From assembly GCA_903847385.1 (NCBI GenBank), contig CAINDO010000450.1, positions 1 to 51,986 of the forward strand: 51,986 bases of DNA, written 5' to 3'. The stretch comes from an uncultured Myxococcales bacterium. Its GTDB lineage: Bacteria; Myxococcota_A; Bradymonadia; UBA7976; UBA1532. The translations under genes were made by a program, and so were the position numbers. The notes below the pieces were generated by a model that was not told the DNA's origin, searched no databases, and worked only from the letters and a program-made list of their open reading frames with translations. This document shows positions 1 to 9,113 of this stretch, one piece after another (within the stretch, counting starts at the first letter, position 1; the number at the start of each line of letters is the position of its first letter).

Positions 1-2304
1 GGCCAGGGCGGCCAGCGCCGGCAGCTCGGCCCACAGCGCGGCCGAGCGCAAGCGGCGCCACGCCCGGGCGCGGGTCGCCTCGTCCAGGGATTGTGCGGCC
101 TCGCAGGCCGTCAGCAGCGCCCGACACGTGGCCCGGAACTCCTCGCGGGCCCGCGGGTCGGCGTCGGCCGCGGCGTCGCGTTCGGGGGTGTCCTCCACGG
201 GCAGCGGCGGTATGGAGGCGCCGGCCGCCGCCCCGAACCGCGCGAGCACGCCGGCCAGCGCCCGCAGCGTGACGGGCTTGGGCAGGTGTTCGTTCATGCC
301 CACCGCCAGGAAACGCTCGCGGTCGCCGACCATCGCATGGGCCGTCACGGCCACGATGGGCACGTCCCGGGCGGCGTCCGCGCGGCCGCGGATGGCCCGG
401 GCGGCCGTCTCGCCGTCCATGTGGGGCATCTGCCCGTCCATGAGCACCAGGTCGAAGGGCTGCGCATCCAGGGCCGCCAGCGCGCCCAGACCATCGCCCA
501 CCAGCGTCGCCTCGACGCCGAGCTGCGCGAGCATCGCCCCCATCACCCGCTGGTTGACCGGGTTGTCCTCGGCCACCAGCACGCGGAGCCGCCGGCCGTC
601 GGGCAGGGTCGCCACGCTCGTCGGCGGTCGTGTGCCGGTGCGCGCGAGCGGGTCCGGGGCGGTGCGCGCCAGCAGCCGCCGCCGCAGCCGTTCCACGCGG
701 ATCGGCTTGGAGAGCCAGCCGTGCACGTCCGCGGGCAGGGGCTCCGGCGCGCCGTGGCCCATGCACAGAACGACGGCTCCGGGCCCGCCCAGGCCCCGCG
801 GCCGCGGCCAGTTCGCCGGCCACAGCACCACGTCGCAGGGCTCGAGGCCCAGGGCGGCCTCGGGCGTCTCGGCCGCCACCCCGGAGACCCCGCACTGCGT
901 CAACGCGTCGGCCAGGCTGGCCCGGGCGCCGGCGTGGGGCTCGGCGTACAGCACCCGCAGCGGACCCAAACCGGGCGCGGGGGTCGCGTCCCCGGCGTGG
1001 GCGAAGGGCAGGCGCACCCGGAACCGGCTGCCCTCTCCCGGGGCGCTCTCCACGTCGATCTCGCCGCCCATGATCTCCACGAGCTGCCGCGTGATGGCCA
1101 GGCCCAGGCCCGTACCGCCGAAGCGGCGCGTGGTCGAGGCGTCCCCCTGCGTGAACGGGCGGAAGAGCTCCGCCTGGACCTCTGGCGCCATGCCCAGGCC
1201 GGTGTCCCGCACGGTCAGGCCCAACTCCACGCGACCGTGCTCGGGCAGGTCGCGGGCCTCGAGCCGAACGGCGACCTCGCCGGCCGGGGTGAACTTAAGG
1301 GCGTTGCCCACCAGGTTCAGGGCGATCTGCCGGAACCGGAAGGGATCGCCGGCCACCCGCAGGCCCTCGGGCGCCGTCAGGTGCAGCTCCAGCCCGGCGT
1401 CCGCGGCGCGGCTCGCCAGCAGGTCCACCACGTCCCCCAGGACCTCGCCCGGCTCGAAGGGCACCCACTCCATGGTCAGGCGACCGGACTCGATCTTGGA
1501 GAAGTCGAGGATGTCGTTGAGCACGCCCAGAAGCGCCTCGGCCGAGGCCCGGATGGTCTCGGTGCGTTCGCGCTGCTCCGCGCTCTGGGCGCCGGCCAGC
1601 AGCAGGTCCGCCATGCCGATCACTGCGTTCATGGGCGTGCGGACCTCGTGGCTCATGTTGGCCAGGAACGTGCTCTTGGCGCGGCTGGCGGCCTCGGCGG
1701 TGTCGCAGGCGGCGCGCAGGGCCTCGCGGCTCTCGGCCAGGCCCTCGACCATGCGCCGGTGCGCATACTCGTATCGGCCCAGGATGGCCATCGCCAGGCA
1801 GACCAGCGTGACGTTGCCCACCAGCTCCAGGGCCTCGTGGGCCTCGACGGAGAGCGGGTTGGGCACGGGCACCGCCAGCGCCCGCATCACGTAGAGCACC
1901 ACCACCGTGGCCGCGCAGATGCTGCCCCACAAGAGCCCCGAGCGCAGGTCGCTGATGAGCGTGGCCAGCATCGGCACCAGCACCAGCCAGACCACCACCG
2001 GCGCGCCCCAGCCGCCGGTCGTGACGGCGATGCCGGCCAGGGCCAGGAAGAAGGTGAGCGAGTACTGGCGGGCGACCTCGGCCTCGGTCTCGGGCCCGGG
2101 CGTCCGATGCAGCCGGTGGAGCAGGCCGGCGCAGCGGGCGCTGGCCAGACCGGCGACGAGCGTGGCACCCGGCGCGTCGAGCAGCAGGTAGACCCCCGCG
2201 AACAGGAGCCCCGTGGTCAGCAGGATGTACCCGAGGGCCTGAAGGAGCGGCCAGCGCTCTTCCCGGAGCGCGTCCACGGAGTCGAAGAGATGTTGAAGCG
2301 ACAT
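1..2304 (-). CDS. Hybrid sensor histidine kinase, partial (cut by left edge)
   Basis: Membrane sensor kinase that should autophosphorylate and pass phosphate to its own receiver domain. The reading frame is open from the ATG at 2304 to base 1 (768 codons) with no stop, so the C-terminus lies outside. The first ~190 residues hold about five hydrophobic segments. A coiled linker and an H-box (SHEVRTPMN, His219) follow, then an HATPase with N, G1 (DTGLGMAP) and G2 (GGTGLGLAI) boxes, a degenerate receiver-like stretch, and a full receiver (AEDNPVNQ; phospho-acceptor Asp623 in LMDGQMP; K in PKP). The start codon overlaps the stop of the upstream receiver/Hpt gene (TGATG), so the two are probably translationally coupled and work in one phosphorelay. 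The ligand is unknown. Family call is firm; the missing C-terminus may hold another helical or Hpt-like domain. Confidence 0.9.
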   Translation of the reverse strand, partial: MSLQHLFDSVDALREERWPLLQALGYILLTTGLLFAGVYLLLDAPGATLVAGLASARCAGLLHRLHRTPGPETEAEVARQYSLTFFLALAGIAVTTGGWGAPVVVWLVLVPMLATLISDLRSGLLWGSICAATVVVLYVMRALAVPVPNPLSVEAHEALELVGNVTLVCLAMAILGRYEYAHRRMVEGLAESREALRAACDTAEAASRAKSTFLANMSHEVRTPMNAVIGMADLLLAGAQSAEQRERTETIRASAEALLGVLNDILDFSKIESGRLTMEWVPFEPGEVLGDVVDLLASRAADAGLELHLTAPEGLRVAGDPFRFRQIALNLVGNALKFTPAGEVAVRLEARDLPEHGRVELGLTVRDTGLGMAPEVQAELFRPFTQGDASTTRRFGGTGLGLAITRQLVEIMGGEIDVESAPGEGSRFRVRLPFAHAGDATPAPGLGPLRVLYAEPHAGARASLADALTQCGVSGVAAETPEAALGLEPCDVVLWPANWPRPRGLGGPGAVVLCMGHGAPEPLPADVHGWLSKPIRVERLRRRLLARTAPDPLARTGTRPPTSVATLPDGRRLRVLVAEDNPVNQRVMGAMLAQLGVEATLVGDGLGALAALDAQPFDLVLMDGQMPHMDGETAARAIRGRADAARDVPIVAVTAHAMVGDRERFLAVGMNEHLPKPVTLRALAGVLARFGAAAGASIPPLPVEDTPERDAAADADPRAREEFRATCRALLTACEAAQSLDEATRARAWRRLRSAALWAELPALAALA

Positions 2305-3050
2305 CAGGCGCCGAGGGCCATCGGTGGGGCAGAGGGGTCGCGGGCGTGGTGCCGGTCGAGGCTCGCCTCTACGCGGGCCAGCAGCGACAGCACGTGCACC
2401 GCCAGCCGGCGGGCGTCGTCCGGGGTGCCCGTGCGGGAGACCCCCATGAGCTGCCGGCAGGTGAAGGCGGCCTCGCGCGCCTCGATGGCGCCCAGTGAGC
2501 CGCAGACGCGGTGGGCGACCTCGGCGACCCGCGGCCAGTCCTCGGCGGCGACGGCCGCACGCAGGGCGTCGTGCTGCGGCAGGGCCAAGGACGCGTAGTC
2601 GCGCAGCATGTCCAGGGCGTCGGCCTCGGAGCCGCCCAGGTTCTCGGTCAGGCGCTCCAGCGAGACCGGCGTCGCCTCGCACATGCCCAGCCGCGGTTGG
2701 GCCGCGGCGCGCCAGGCCCGGGCCTGCTCCGCCGTGAAGGGTTTGGTGGCGGTGCGCGGCCAGCCGCGCAGCTCCGTCGAGGGCACGCCGATGGCCAGCA
2801 CCGCGGTCGCCTGCGCCAGCGCGGCGCTCATCAGCGCCACGGCGGCCGGGGGCCCGATGCCCTCCGAGTGGTCGAGATCCACCACCAGCAGGGCCACGCC
2901 CCCGCGGGCGAGCCGCGCCAGGGCGCTGGCCACGTCCGTGGCGAGCTCGACCTCGAAGCCGCCCTCCACCAGACGCCGCAAGCCGGCGGTGGTGGTCAGG
3001 GGCTCGTCGCTCAGGAGCAGGGCAGGCATCGACATGTGCATTCTCGCCAT
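2304..3050 (-). CDS. Receiver-like / Hpt phosphotransfer protein
   Basis: 248 aa. Residues ~9-115 resemble a receiver fold: acidic SDE at 14-16, an Asp in VVDLD (Asp58) and Lys103 in TKPF. The loops are atypical, so phosphorylation there is uncertain. Residues ~130-235 look like an Hpt four-helix domain, with His180 in [13 protein letters not shown] matching the usual HxxKG-type site, although the Lys is Cys. The stop shares one base with the start of the hybrid kinase downstream, which supports a role as its phosphotransfer partner. Four Met codons lie within the first eight residues (ATG at 3050, 3041, 3035, 3029), so the exact start is uncertain. No DNA-binding domain is present. Confidence 0.75.
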   Translation of the reverse strand: MARMHMSMPALLLSDEPLTTTAGLRRLVEGGFEVELATDVASALARLARGGVALLVVDLDHSEGIGPPAAVALMSAALAQATAVLAIGVPSTELRGWPRTATKPFTAEQARAWRAAAQPRLGMCEATPVSLERLTENLGGSEADALDMLRDYASLALPQHDALRAAVAAEDWPRVAEVAHRVCGSLGAIEAREAAFTCRQLMGVSRTGTPDDARRLAVHVLSLLARVEASLDRHHARDPSAPPMALGA

Positions 3051-3082
3051 CGGCAGCCGAACTGCAAAATTTGACGGGTCAC

Positions 3083-3097
3083 CTCACTCGGCGTGAG
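3083..3097. promoter_or_regulatory. Inverted repeat in divergent promoter region
   Basis: CTCAC-tcggc-GTGAG is a perfect 5-bp inverted repeat. It lies in the ~100-bp divergent space between the receiver/Hpt gene (start 3050) and the KAS III-like gene (start 3154). It could be an operator, but I see no convincing -35/-10 pair around it, and a short GC-rich repeat can arise by chance. Confidence 0.25.
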
Positions 3098-3153
3098 TAA
3101 ACCGCGACAATTCGGCACAATCGGCAAAGCCCCCCCGCATCCAGCGAGCAGAG

Positions 3154-4275
3154 GTGCATTTGTTTTCGTGCACAAACGACGCCCCGACGTCCCAGCACTA
3201 CGCGCTCCGGTCGGTCCGAACGCGGATCGGCGAGGTCCTCGACCTGGCCGCGTGGGCCGAGTGGGCGCAGATCCCCCACCGGGGCGAGCCGGGGCGGATC
3301 GTCGATGGCGCCCTGATGGCCCAGTTGCTCGGGATCAGGTCGAAGTCCTGGGCGCCCGAGGTCTTTCGCCGCCCGGAGACCGTCGCGGCGCTCGGCGAGG
3401 CCGCCCTCGAGGCCGCCGGCTGGACGCCCGACGACGTGGACGCGCTTTTGCTGGTGACCTGCACGCCCTATGAGCTGAGCCTCGACCAGGACGCGCACCG
3501 CTTCGGGCGCCTGCTCGGCCTGCGCGACGACGTGCCCGTGCTGCTGCTGCACGCCGGCTGCGCCGGTCTGGCCCGGGCCATCGCCCACCTGGGGCGCATG
3601 ACCTCGGAGCGGGTGCTGCTGCTGACCTGGAACGCGCCGAGCGCCTACATGGTCATGCCCGACGGCCGCCCCAACCCGCTCTACCGCGACAACACCACCC
3701 ACCCGACCGCGGAGCTGTTGTGGTTCTCGCCGGCGCTCTTCTCCGACGGCGCCGCGGCGGCGACCCTGGAGCGGCGGCCCGAGGCGCAGGGCGTGCGCTT
3801 CTACACGCGCGACGCCCGGGATTTCGACGGGCAGGGGCCGTTCCACGACCCGCTGGTGGTCTACCCCGGCGGCGGCGCGCTGCACCCGCCGGGCAGCCCG
3901 CAGTCGTTGCCGATGAGCGCCTTCGGCATGCACGGCCCGGCGATCCAGCGCTACTACACCGAGGGAATGCTGGCGAATGGTCGGGCGTTGGAGAGCCTGG
4001 CCCCCGACCACGTCGACCGGGTGGCCCGCATCTACACCCATCAGGCCAGCCCGCGGCTCATCCATGGATTCCTCGCCCGGTCCGGATTGCCCCTCGAGAA
4101 GGTGCCGCGCAACTGCGAGCGCCTGGGCAACCTCGTGTCCGTCAGCACGCTCCGATTGCTGGACGAGGACCTCGCCGCTGGCCGCGTTCGACCCGGGGAC
4201 ACGATGTGTTTCTCCGTCGTCGGCGCCGGGCCCGAGCGCGGCGCCTTCACGCTGCCCTACGACCCGCCCGGTTGA
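3154..4275 (+). CDS. 3-oxoacyl-ACP synthase III (KAS III) family protein
   Basis: 373 aa thiolase-fold condensing enzyme. The catalytic Cys-His-Asn triad of FabH-type enzymes can be placed: Cys136 in HAGCAGLA, His296 in YTHQASP and Asn326 in LGNLVS. It would condense an acyl-CoA or acyl thioester with a second acyl or malonyl unit; the substrates cannot be told. It is longer than FabH (~320 aa), with an extended mid-region (~165-260) rich in Pro and Gly, so a specialised lipid or natural-product role is more likely than housekeeping initiation. The start is taken at a GTG; GAGG sits directly before it with almost no spacing, so the start is not secure. The next gene on this strand encodes a small receiver-like protein. 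Confidence 0.8.
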   Translation: MHLFSCTNDAPTSQHYALRSVRTRIGEVLDLAAWAEWAQIPHRGEPGRIVDGALMAQLLGIRSKSWAPEVFRRPETVAALGEAALEAAGWTPDDVDALLLVTCTPYELSLDQDAHRFGRLLGLRDDVPVLLLHAGCAGLARAIAHLGRMTSERVLLLTWNAPSAYMVMPDGRPNPLYRDNTTHPTAELLWFSPALFSDGAAAATLERRPEAQGVRFYTRDARDFDGQGPFHDPLVVYPGGGALHPPGSPQSLPMSAFGMHGPAIQRYYTEGMLANGRALESLAPDHVDRVARIYTHQASPRLIHGFLARSGLPLEKVPRNCERLGNLVSVSTLRLLDEDLAAGRVRPGDTMCFSVVGAGPERGAFTLPYDPPG

Positions 4276-4360
4276 ATTGACCCACCGCAGGGGGTTGTGC
4301 GTAGGCATGCCGATAGGGTCAGGCAGTCCTCGGTCGACGGTTCCCGAGCGGGAGTGGTCC

Positions 4361-4681
4361 ATGGCGCGTGCACGCAGTGCGATGGTCGTGGGTGACGATG
4401 GCGCCGAGCGGCGGCGCATCATCGCCTGGTTGCCCGACGATTGGTCCGCGGTGGACGCCGGCCGCCCGGGCCCGGCCCTGGACGCGGTGACGGACGCCCC
4501 CTGCGGCGCCGTGATCTTCACGGCCGCCACCGAGTCCATCGACCTGGCCACCTGGCACCAGGCGCTCATGCTCTCGGGCTACGACGGCCTGGTCATCGAC
4601 ACCCGCCCCTCGGGCGCGCTGCCGGCGGGTGTGCGGCGGGCCCACGGCCGCGTCGAGCTCGCCCTTGCCCTGAACGCCTGA
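4361..4681 (+). CDS. Small receiver-like protein, function unknown
   Basis: 106 aa, start at an ATG with GGAG six bases upstream. The sequence reads like a worn receiver domain: MVVGDDGAERRR at the N-terminus (acidic pair), a hydrophobic strand around GAVIFTA, and alternating strands and helices. There is no clear phospho-acceptor Asp and no conserved Lys near the end. It may be a pseudo-receiver or simply an unknown alpha/beta protein. Its stop forms part of a 12-bp palindrome (TGAGGCGCCTCA, 4679-4690) that also contains the stop of the convergent fxsA gene. Confidence 0.55.
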   Translation: MARARSAMVVGDDGAERRRIIAWLPDDWSAVDAGRPGPALDAVTDAPCGAVIFTAATESIDLATWHQALMLSGYDGLVIDTRPSGALPAGVRRAHGRVELALALNA

Positions 4682-4687
4682 GGCGCC

Positions 4688-5110
4688 TCAGCCCCGGCGG
4701 ATCACGATGAACGAGCCCCCGGCGCCGCCGAAGGGGCCCTGTCCGCCCGGACCGCCCGGCCCGCCCGGCCGGCCGAAGCGCCGCACGATGATGCGCGCCA
4801 CCAGCCGACGCACGGGGGGCAGGAGCAGCGGCAAGGCCACGACATCACTGAAGAATCCCGGCACCATCAGCAGCACGGCGGCCACGAAGACCAGCGGCCC
4901 GGCCAGCACGTCCGGGCTCGGCGGAGCGCCGGTCTGGATGCGGCGCAGCGCGGCCAGGCTGTGGCCCCGGATGAGGCCGAGCCCCAGCATGAAGGCCGTG
5001 GCGAGCAGGAGCATGGTCTCGAACGCCCCCACCCACTGACCGACCTTCAGGATCCCGTAGATCTCCAGCGCAGGCAGGCCGATGAGCACGAGGAGAATCG
5101 GCCCGCACAT
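4688..5110 (-). CDS. fxsA: FxsA family membrane protein
   Basis: 140 aa with three hydrophobic segments (about residues 3-22, 28-50 and 68-100). It carries the FxsA signature near VPGFFSDVVALPLLLPP, followed by a basic stretch and a Gly/Pro-rich tail ending in IVIRRG. FxsA in E. coli lessens phage T7 exclusion by the F plasmid; its cellular role is not well known. It is the last gene of rplM-rpsI-argC-fxsA. Its GAGG ribosome-binding site overlaps the argC stop codon seven bases upstream, so its translation is probably tied to argC. Confidence 0.85.
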   Translation of the reverse strand: MCGPILLVLIGLPALEIYGILKVGQWVGAFETMLLLATAFMLGLGLIRGHSLAALRRIQTGAPPSPDVLAGPLVFVAAVLLMVPGFFSDVVALPLLLPPVRRLVARIIVRRFGRPGGPGGPGGQGPFGGAGGSFIVIRRG

Positions 5111-5117
5111 GGTGACC

Positions 5118-6146
5118 TCAGGGGAAGAGGGCGGTCTGGGTGAGACCCATGTCCTCGGGGAGACCGGCCATCAGGTTCAGGCACTGGATGGCCTGCCCCG
5201 CGGCGCCTTTGGTCAGGTTGTCGATGACGCTCTGCACACACAGCAGGTCGTCTTCCTGGAACAGGCCGATGTGGCACAGGTTCGTGCCCCGCACGTGTCG
5301 CGTGTCCGGGTGCGCGCCCGCGGGCAGCACGTGGACGAACCGCTCGCCGGCGTAGCGGCGCTCGTAGGCCCCGCGGACCTCGGCCAGGTTCACGCCGGGC
5401 TTGAGCCGCAGGTAGACCGTGGAGAGGATGCCCCGGTTCATGGGGATCAGGTGCGGCGTGAAGCGCACCTTCAGGCCGCCGAGCGCCCGGCTCATCTCCG
5501 GCGCGTGCCGGTGATCCAGGGTCTTGTAGGCGTGCAGACCCTCGCTCGTCTCGGGGAAGTGCGTGCCGGCATTGGGGGTGCGCCCCGCGCCGCTCACGCC
5601 GCTCTTCGAGTCGGCGATGACCTCGTTCGTGGCGAGCAGGCCCGCCTCGAGCGCCGGCGTGACCGCGAGGATCACGCTCGTGGGGTAACACCCCGCGCAG
5701 CCGGCCAGGCGCGTTTTGCGCAGGGCCTCGCGGTTGAGCTCCGGCAGGCCGTACACGGTCTCGGCCAGCGACGCCGGGTGGCGGTGCGGCGCGTAGACGC
5801 GGGCGAACTCCTCCGGATCGGCGAAGCGGTGGTCGGCGCTCATGTCGATCACGCGCACGCCCGCGGCGAGCAGGTCCGCCGTGGCGTCCTGCGCGGTGCC
5901 GTGGGGCAGGCCGAGCACGGCGAAGTCCGCGTTCGCCGCCACGTCCGCCGCGTCGAACTTGACGAGCGGCGGCAGGTCCGCGCCCACACCGTAGAAGGGG
6001 GGCAGGACCTCGGAAAGAAGCTGCCCGGCCTTGCTCTCCGCGCAGAGGCGCGTGAGGTGCAAGGCCGGGTGCAGGCGCGACAGCCGGAGGAATTCGGCGC
6101 CGGTGTAACCACTGGCGCCCACCAGGGCGACGCGCACGGGCTCCAA
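5118..6146 (-). CDS. argC: N-acetyl-gamma-glutamyl-phosphate reductase
   Basis: 342 aa, normal for ArgC. It reduces N-acetylglutamyl phosphate to the semialdehyde with NADPH in arginine synthesis, in the cytoplasm. Visible features: the Rossmann nucleotide loop GASGYTGAEFLRL at residues 10-22, the nucleophile Cys153 in AGCYPTS, and the downstream SGVSGAGR loop. The start is taken as a TTG two bases after the rpsI stop; there is no strong Shine-Dalgarno, so translational coupling to rpsI is likely. A GTG three codons further in is an alternative. I recall rpsI-argC neighbours from other deltaproteobacteria, so this order is not remarkable. Confidence 0.95.
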   Translation of the reverse strand: MEPVRVALVGASGYTGAEFLRLSRLHPALHLTRLCAESKAGQLLSEVLPPFYGVGADLPPLVKFDAADVAANADFAVLGLPHGTAQDATADLLAAGVRVIDMSADHRFADPEEFARVYAPHRHPASLAETVYGLPELNREALRKTRLAGCAGCYPTSVILAVTPALEAGLLATNEVIADSKSGVSGAGRTPNAGTHFPETSEGLHAYKTLDHRHAPEMSRALGGLKVRFTPHLIPMNRGILSTVYLRLKPGVNLAEVRGAYERRYAGERFVHVLPAGAHPDTRHVRGTNLCHIGLFQEDDLLCVQSVIDNLTKGAAGQAIQCLNLMAGLPEDMGLTQTALFP

Positions 6147-6148
6147 GA

Positions 6149-6556
6149 TCAGCGCTTGCTGAACTGGAACCGACGACGGGCGCCGGCGCGACCGTACTTC
6201 TTGCGCTCGACGGCGCGGGCATCACGCGTGATGAACCCGGCGCGCTTGAGCGTGCTGCGGAACTCGGGGTTGTTCATGCACAGCGCGCGGGTGATGCCGT
6301 GGCGCACCGCGCCGGCCTGACCCGTGCCGCCGCCACCGGCGACGGAGATCAGCACGTCGAACTGCCCGACCACGTTCACGGCCTCGAAGGCCTGCATGAT
6401 CAGGGCGCGGTTCGTCGCGCGGGGGAAGTAGTTCTCGAATGAACGACCGTTGACGAGGATGGTCCCATTGCCCGGCCGCAGGTACACCCGCGCCACCGAG
6501 GTCTTCCGTCGGCCAACGGCCGCCCACTGCTGAGGCTGCTCGAAGTTCATCTTCAC
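6149..6556 (-). CDS. rpsI: 30S ribosomal protein S9 (uS9)
   Basis: 135 aa small-subunit protein whose C-terminal tail reaches toward P-site tRNA. It has the conserved [10 protein letters not shown] near residues 15-24, the [15 protein letters not shown] motif, and the canonical basic end RRRFQFSKR. It follows rplM with a 105-bp gap, which is long for this pair; no separate promoter is obvious in the gap. A TGGAG ribosome-binding site lies just upstream of the ATG. Downstream argC begins two bases after the stop. Confidence 0.97.
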   Translation of the reverse strand: MKMNFEQPQQWAAVGRRKTSVARVYLRPGNGTILVNGRSFENYFPRATNRALIMQAFEAVNVVGQFDVLISVAGGGGTGQAGAVRHGITRALCMNNPEFRSTLKRAGFITRDARAVERKKYGRAGARRRFQFSKR

Positions 6557-6661
6557 TCCAGGCGTCGCGCCGAGGCCTTCCGGCCTTCGATTGGACCGGC
6601 TCTCACCGGTAGTTGATCAGGGCGCGAACACAAAAAAGGTTGTCGAATCAGGTACCAGGAA
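6557..6661 (-). other. rplM-rpsI intergenic spacer
   Basis: The 105-bp spacer between the two ribosomal genes contains a short inverted repeat (AGGCC-ttcc-GGCCT near 6572-6585) just ahead of the rpsI ribosome-binding site, and a T-run near the rplM end when read on the minus strand. This could be a processing or attenuation site, but nothing decisive is visible. Confidence 0.3.
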
Positions 6662-7120
6662 TCAGGTCGAGGTCGCGAGCACGGTGTCGAGGTCGAGCTT
6701 CACCGGCTGCTGGGCCGTGTGGGGGTGCTCGCTCCCGGCGTACATCTTCAGCTTCTTGAGCTGAGCGCGCCCGAGGGGACCAGAGGGCAGCATGCCCTTG
6801 ACCGCCAGCTTCAGGAGATCCTCGGGGTGATTGGCCACCAAGGTGCGCGCATTGGCTTCCTTGAGGCCACCCGGGTAACCCGTGTGCCGGTAGTACATCT
6901 TCTGGTCCCACTTGCGGCCCGTCAGATTGATCTTGTGAACGTTCAGCGCGACGACGAAGTCGCCATCATCCACGTGCGGGGTGAAGCTGGGCTTGTGCTT
7001 ACCGCGGAGGATGTGGGCGATCTTCGATGCCGCGCGCCCGAGGGTGACACCCTCGAGATCGACCACCAGCCACTTGCGCTCGGCAACGGCGGCGTCGGAT
7101 TTGGTAAACGGCGTATGCAT
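6662..7120 (-). CDS. rplM: 50S ribosomal protein L13 (uL13)
   Basis: 152 aa (family usually ~142-150). Large-subunit protein that joins early in assembly. Conserved stretches seen: [16 protein letters not shown] near residue 20, the [16 protein letters not shown] region, [12 protein letters not shown] and [11 protein letters not shown] chose the ATG at 7120 rather than the start 15 codons upstream because AGAGG lies nine bases ahead of it and the protein then begins MHTPFTKS, as in homologs. The promoter (7178-7206) and a leader hairpin (7141-7160) lie just upstream. Confidence 0.97.
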   Translation of the reverse strand: MHTPFTKSDAAVAERKWLVVDLEGVTLGRAASKIAHILRGKHKPSFTPHVDDGDFVVALNVHKINLTGRKWDQKMYYRHTGYPGGLKEANARTLVANHPEDLLKLAVKGMLPSGPLGRAQLKKLKMYAGSEHPHTAQQPVKLDLDTVLATST

Positions 7121-7140
7121 CGTTCGACCTCTTGGTTGGT

Positions 7141-7160
7141 GCCGAGTCTTGGCACTCGGC
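7141..7160 (-). promoter_or_regulatory. Leader hairpin of the rplM-rpsI mRNA
   Basis: A perfect 7-bp stem (GCCGAGT / ACTCGGC) with a 6-nt loop lies between the predicted promoter (7178-7206) and the rplM ribosome-binding site (7129-7134). Read on the minus strand it would form at about +10 to +30 of the transcript. Ribosomal protein operons, including rplM in E. coli, are often autoregulated by a leader structure, so this is a candidate L13 site. It could also be a simple 5' stabiliser. Confidence 0.45.
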
Positions 7161-7177
7161 GGCAATGGGAGCGCGGC

Positions 7178-7206
7178 TTTCTAGCGGAAACCCGCCATGC
7201 GGTCAA
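7178..7206 (-). promoter_or_regulatory. Predicted sigma-70 type promoter for rplM operon
   Basis: On the minus strand TTGACC (7206-7201) and TAGAAA (7183-7178) are separated by exactly 17 bases. Transcription would begin near 7171, about 50 bases upstream of the rplM ATG. A second TTGACA lies 15 bases further upstream but has no matching -10. Confidence 0.6.
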
Positions 7207-7252
7207 GGCCGGCGTTGTCAAGGGGGCTTCGGCGGTGTAATGGTCGGGCGCG

Positions 7253-8104
7253 ATGCGCATCCCCTCCCTGAAACTCAGCAAGCGCCGGGCCCTCGGTCTG
7301 CGCCTGCGTCTCCGACGCCCCGCCTTCGATCTTCGCAAGGCGATGTTCATCCTGCCGAACCTCTTCACGGTGGCGTCCATCTTCTGCGGCTTCTACGGCG
7401 CCGTGACGGCGGCGGAGGCCCACGGGGACACCCCGGCGATGTACCGCGCCTGCGTGTCCATCCTGCTGGCGGCGTTCTTCGACGGCATCGACGGCCGCGT
7501 CGCCCGCATGACCAAGACGCAGTCGGCCTTCGGCGTGCAGATGGACTCCCTGGCGGACGTCATCTCCTTCGGCGCCGCGCCGGCGCTCATCGCGTGGTTC
7601 TGGGGCCTGTCCCACTGGGGGCCCCTGGGCCTCTTCGCCTGCTTCTTCTTCTGCGCGTGCGGCGCCATCCGGCTGGCGCGCTTCAACGTGATGGCCGCGC
7701 AGGCCGCGGGGCCGTCGCACTTCTTCGTGGGGCTGCCCATCCCGGCGGCGGCGTGGCTGCTGGTGGCGGTGATCATCGCCTGGCTCAACGCCGACGCGCC
7801 CCCGCTGACGGGCGCCGAGCCCTGGCCGCCGTTCCTGCTCTTCGGCCTGGGCGTGCTGATGGTCTCGACCATCCCGTTCCGCACGTTCAAGGCCTCGCGC
7901 ATGAACAAACGCTCGGTCACGGCGATCGTGACCGTCATCTGCGCCACGCTCTTCGTGGCCATCGAGGTCCGGCCGTCCTTCGCCGTCGTGGCGCTCATGG
8001 CGGCCTATCTGGCCTGGGGCCTGGGGGAATGGCTCTGGCGCTGGACGCGGAAACTGGCAGCCTCGGCGACCGGTGGTAACGTAGGTCCCACGCCGCGGTC
8101 CTGA
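7253..8104 (+). CDS. pssA: CDP-diacylglycerol-serine O-phosphatidyltransferase
   Basis: 283 aa integral membrane enzyme of the CDP-alcohol phosphatidyltransferase family; it makes phosphatidylserine, the precursor of phosphatidylethanolamine. The full signature Dx2DGx2ARx8Gx3Dx3D is present: Asp77, Asp80, Gly81, Ala84, Arg85, Gly94, Asp98, Asp102. Several hydrophobic segments follow. The N-terminal ~30 residues are basic and precede MFILPNLFTV, where many homologs begin, so an internal start at 7343 is possible. The next gene (HD-GYP) starts ten bases after the stop. Confidence 0.9.
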   Translation: MRIPSLKLSKRRALGLRLRLRRPAFDLRKAMFILPNLFTVASIFCGFYGAVTAAEAHGDTPAMYRACVSILLAAFFDGIDGRVARMTKTQSAFGVQMDSLADVISFGAAPALIAWFWGLSHWGPLGLFACFFFCACGAIRLARFNVMAAQAAGPSHFFVGLPIPAAAWLLVAVIIAWLNADAPPLTGAEPWPPFLLFGLGVLMVSTIPFRTFKASRMNKRSVTAIVTVICATLFVAIEVRPSFAVVALMAAYLAWGLGEWLWRWTRKLAASATGGNVGPTPRS

Positions 8105-8114
8105 GGGGGGTGTC

Positions 8115-9113
8115 TTGATCGAGCGTCAGCAGACGGGGGCCCGCACCGGCGGTACCCACCGCACCGAGGCCTTCATTCATCTGGACGCCACGCGTCTGCG
8201 CGCCGACGAGAGCATCCCGTTCGATCTCTACATCCGGAACGGCGGCAACTTCCTGCTGTTCCGCCGGGCGCACCACCCCATGACCTTCGAGGACGTGAAG
8301 TCCTTCAAGGCCAAGGGCCTCAAGGAGTTCTTCGTCGACGCGCGCGACAAGAAGACCCTGGCGCGCTACTTCGAGCAGGAGCTCGCCGTGCGGTTGAAGG
8401 ACCCGCGGCTCGCCCTGGACGAGAAGGCGGGCTTCCTCATGGAAGCCAGCCGGATCATCATGGACGACCTCTTCGCCCACCCGGAGTCGCCGGACACGCT
8501 GGGCACGGTGCGGTCGCTGGTCGAGCAGACGGTCGGCTTCATCTCGAGCGGGCGGCAGGCCTTTCGCAGCGTCATCCGCCTGTGCAGCCACGACTATTAC
8601 ACGTACACCCACACGCTCCACGTCGAGGTCTACAGCGTGGCCCTCGGCAAGCAGCTCGGCCTGTCGGCGGGCTTCCTGCAGAAGCTGGGCGAGGGCGCGC
8701 TGCTGCACGACATCGGCAAGGCCCTGGTGCCGCCGGAGATCCTGACCAAACCTGGGCCGCTGTCGCCCCAGGAGTGGCAGGTGATGAAGCAGCACCCGCA
8801 GCTCGGCATCGACCTGCTGAGCGCGCAGGGGCCCATGGACGAGGTCACGCGGTGGGCCATCATCGGCCACCACGAGCGCATGGACGGCAAGGGGTACCCC
8901 TACGGCCTGCAGAAGGACGAGGTCGTGCTGCCCGGCCGCATCGTGGCGCTGGCCGACATCTACGACGCCCTGACCACCAACCGCTCGTACCACGCCGCCG
9001 CGCGCAGCTTCGAGGCGCTCAACGTGATCAAGGACCACATGCTCGGCGGCGTGGATCCCGACCTCTTCCGCGAGCTGGTCATCCTTTTGGCCAACAACGC
9101 GCCGGAGTGGTAG
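8115..9113 (+). CDS. HD-GYP domain protein (cyclic-di-GMP phosphodiesterase type)
   Basis: 332 aa, TTG start preceded by a GAGGGGGG run. Residues ~1-140 form an N-terminal region like that of other HD-GYP proteins (DUF3391-like position). The HD-GYP domain follows, with HD at His198-Asp199 (LLHDIGKALVPPEIL), HHERMDGKGYPYGL (GYP at 260-262) and ALADIYDALTT. These are the metal and substrate residues of c-di-GMP phosphodiesterases. It has no transmembrane segment and no receiver. A diguanylate cyclase is encoded at 39603-41042, but the two genes are far apart. Confidence 0.9.
   Translation: MIERQQTGARTGGTHRTEAFIHLDATRLRADESIPFDLYIRNGGNFLLFRRAHHPMTFEDVKSFKAKGLKEFFVDARDKKTLARYFEQELAVRLKDPRLALDEKAGFLMEASRIIMDDLFAHPESPDTLGTVRSLVEQTVGFISSGRQAFRSVIRLCSHDYYTYTHTLHVEVYSVALGKQLGLSAGFLQKLGEGALLHDIGKALVPPEILTKPGPLSPQEWQVMKQHPQLGIDLLSAQGPMDEVTRWAIIGHHERMDGKGYPYGLQKDEVVLPGRIVALADIYDALTTNRSYHAAARSFEALNVIKDHMLGGVDPDLFRELVILLANNAPEW

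Noticed and set aside
91..2598. An 835-codon plus-strand frame at the left edge
   Set aside because: The minus strand here encodes a hybrid histidine kinase with H-box, ATPase and receiver motifs; the plus frame shows no domain.
4679..4690. TGAGGCGCCTCA as a specific binding site
   Set aside because: It consists of the two convergent stop codons plus six GC bases; easily explained by tight packing, mentioned only with the other convergent ends.
5118..6556. argC joined to ribosomal protein genes as a novel arrangement
   Set aside because: I recall rpsI-argC neighbours from other deltaproteobacteria; not treated as new.
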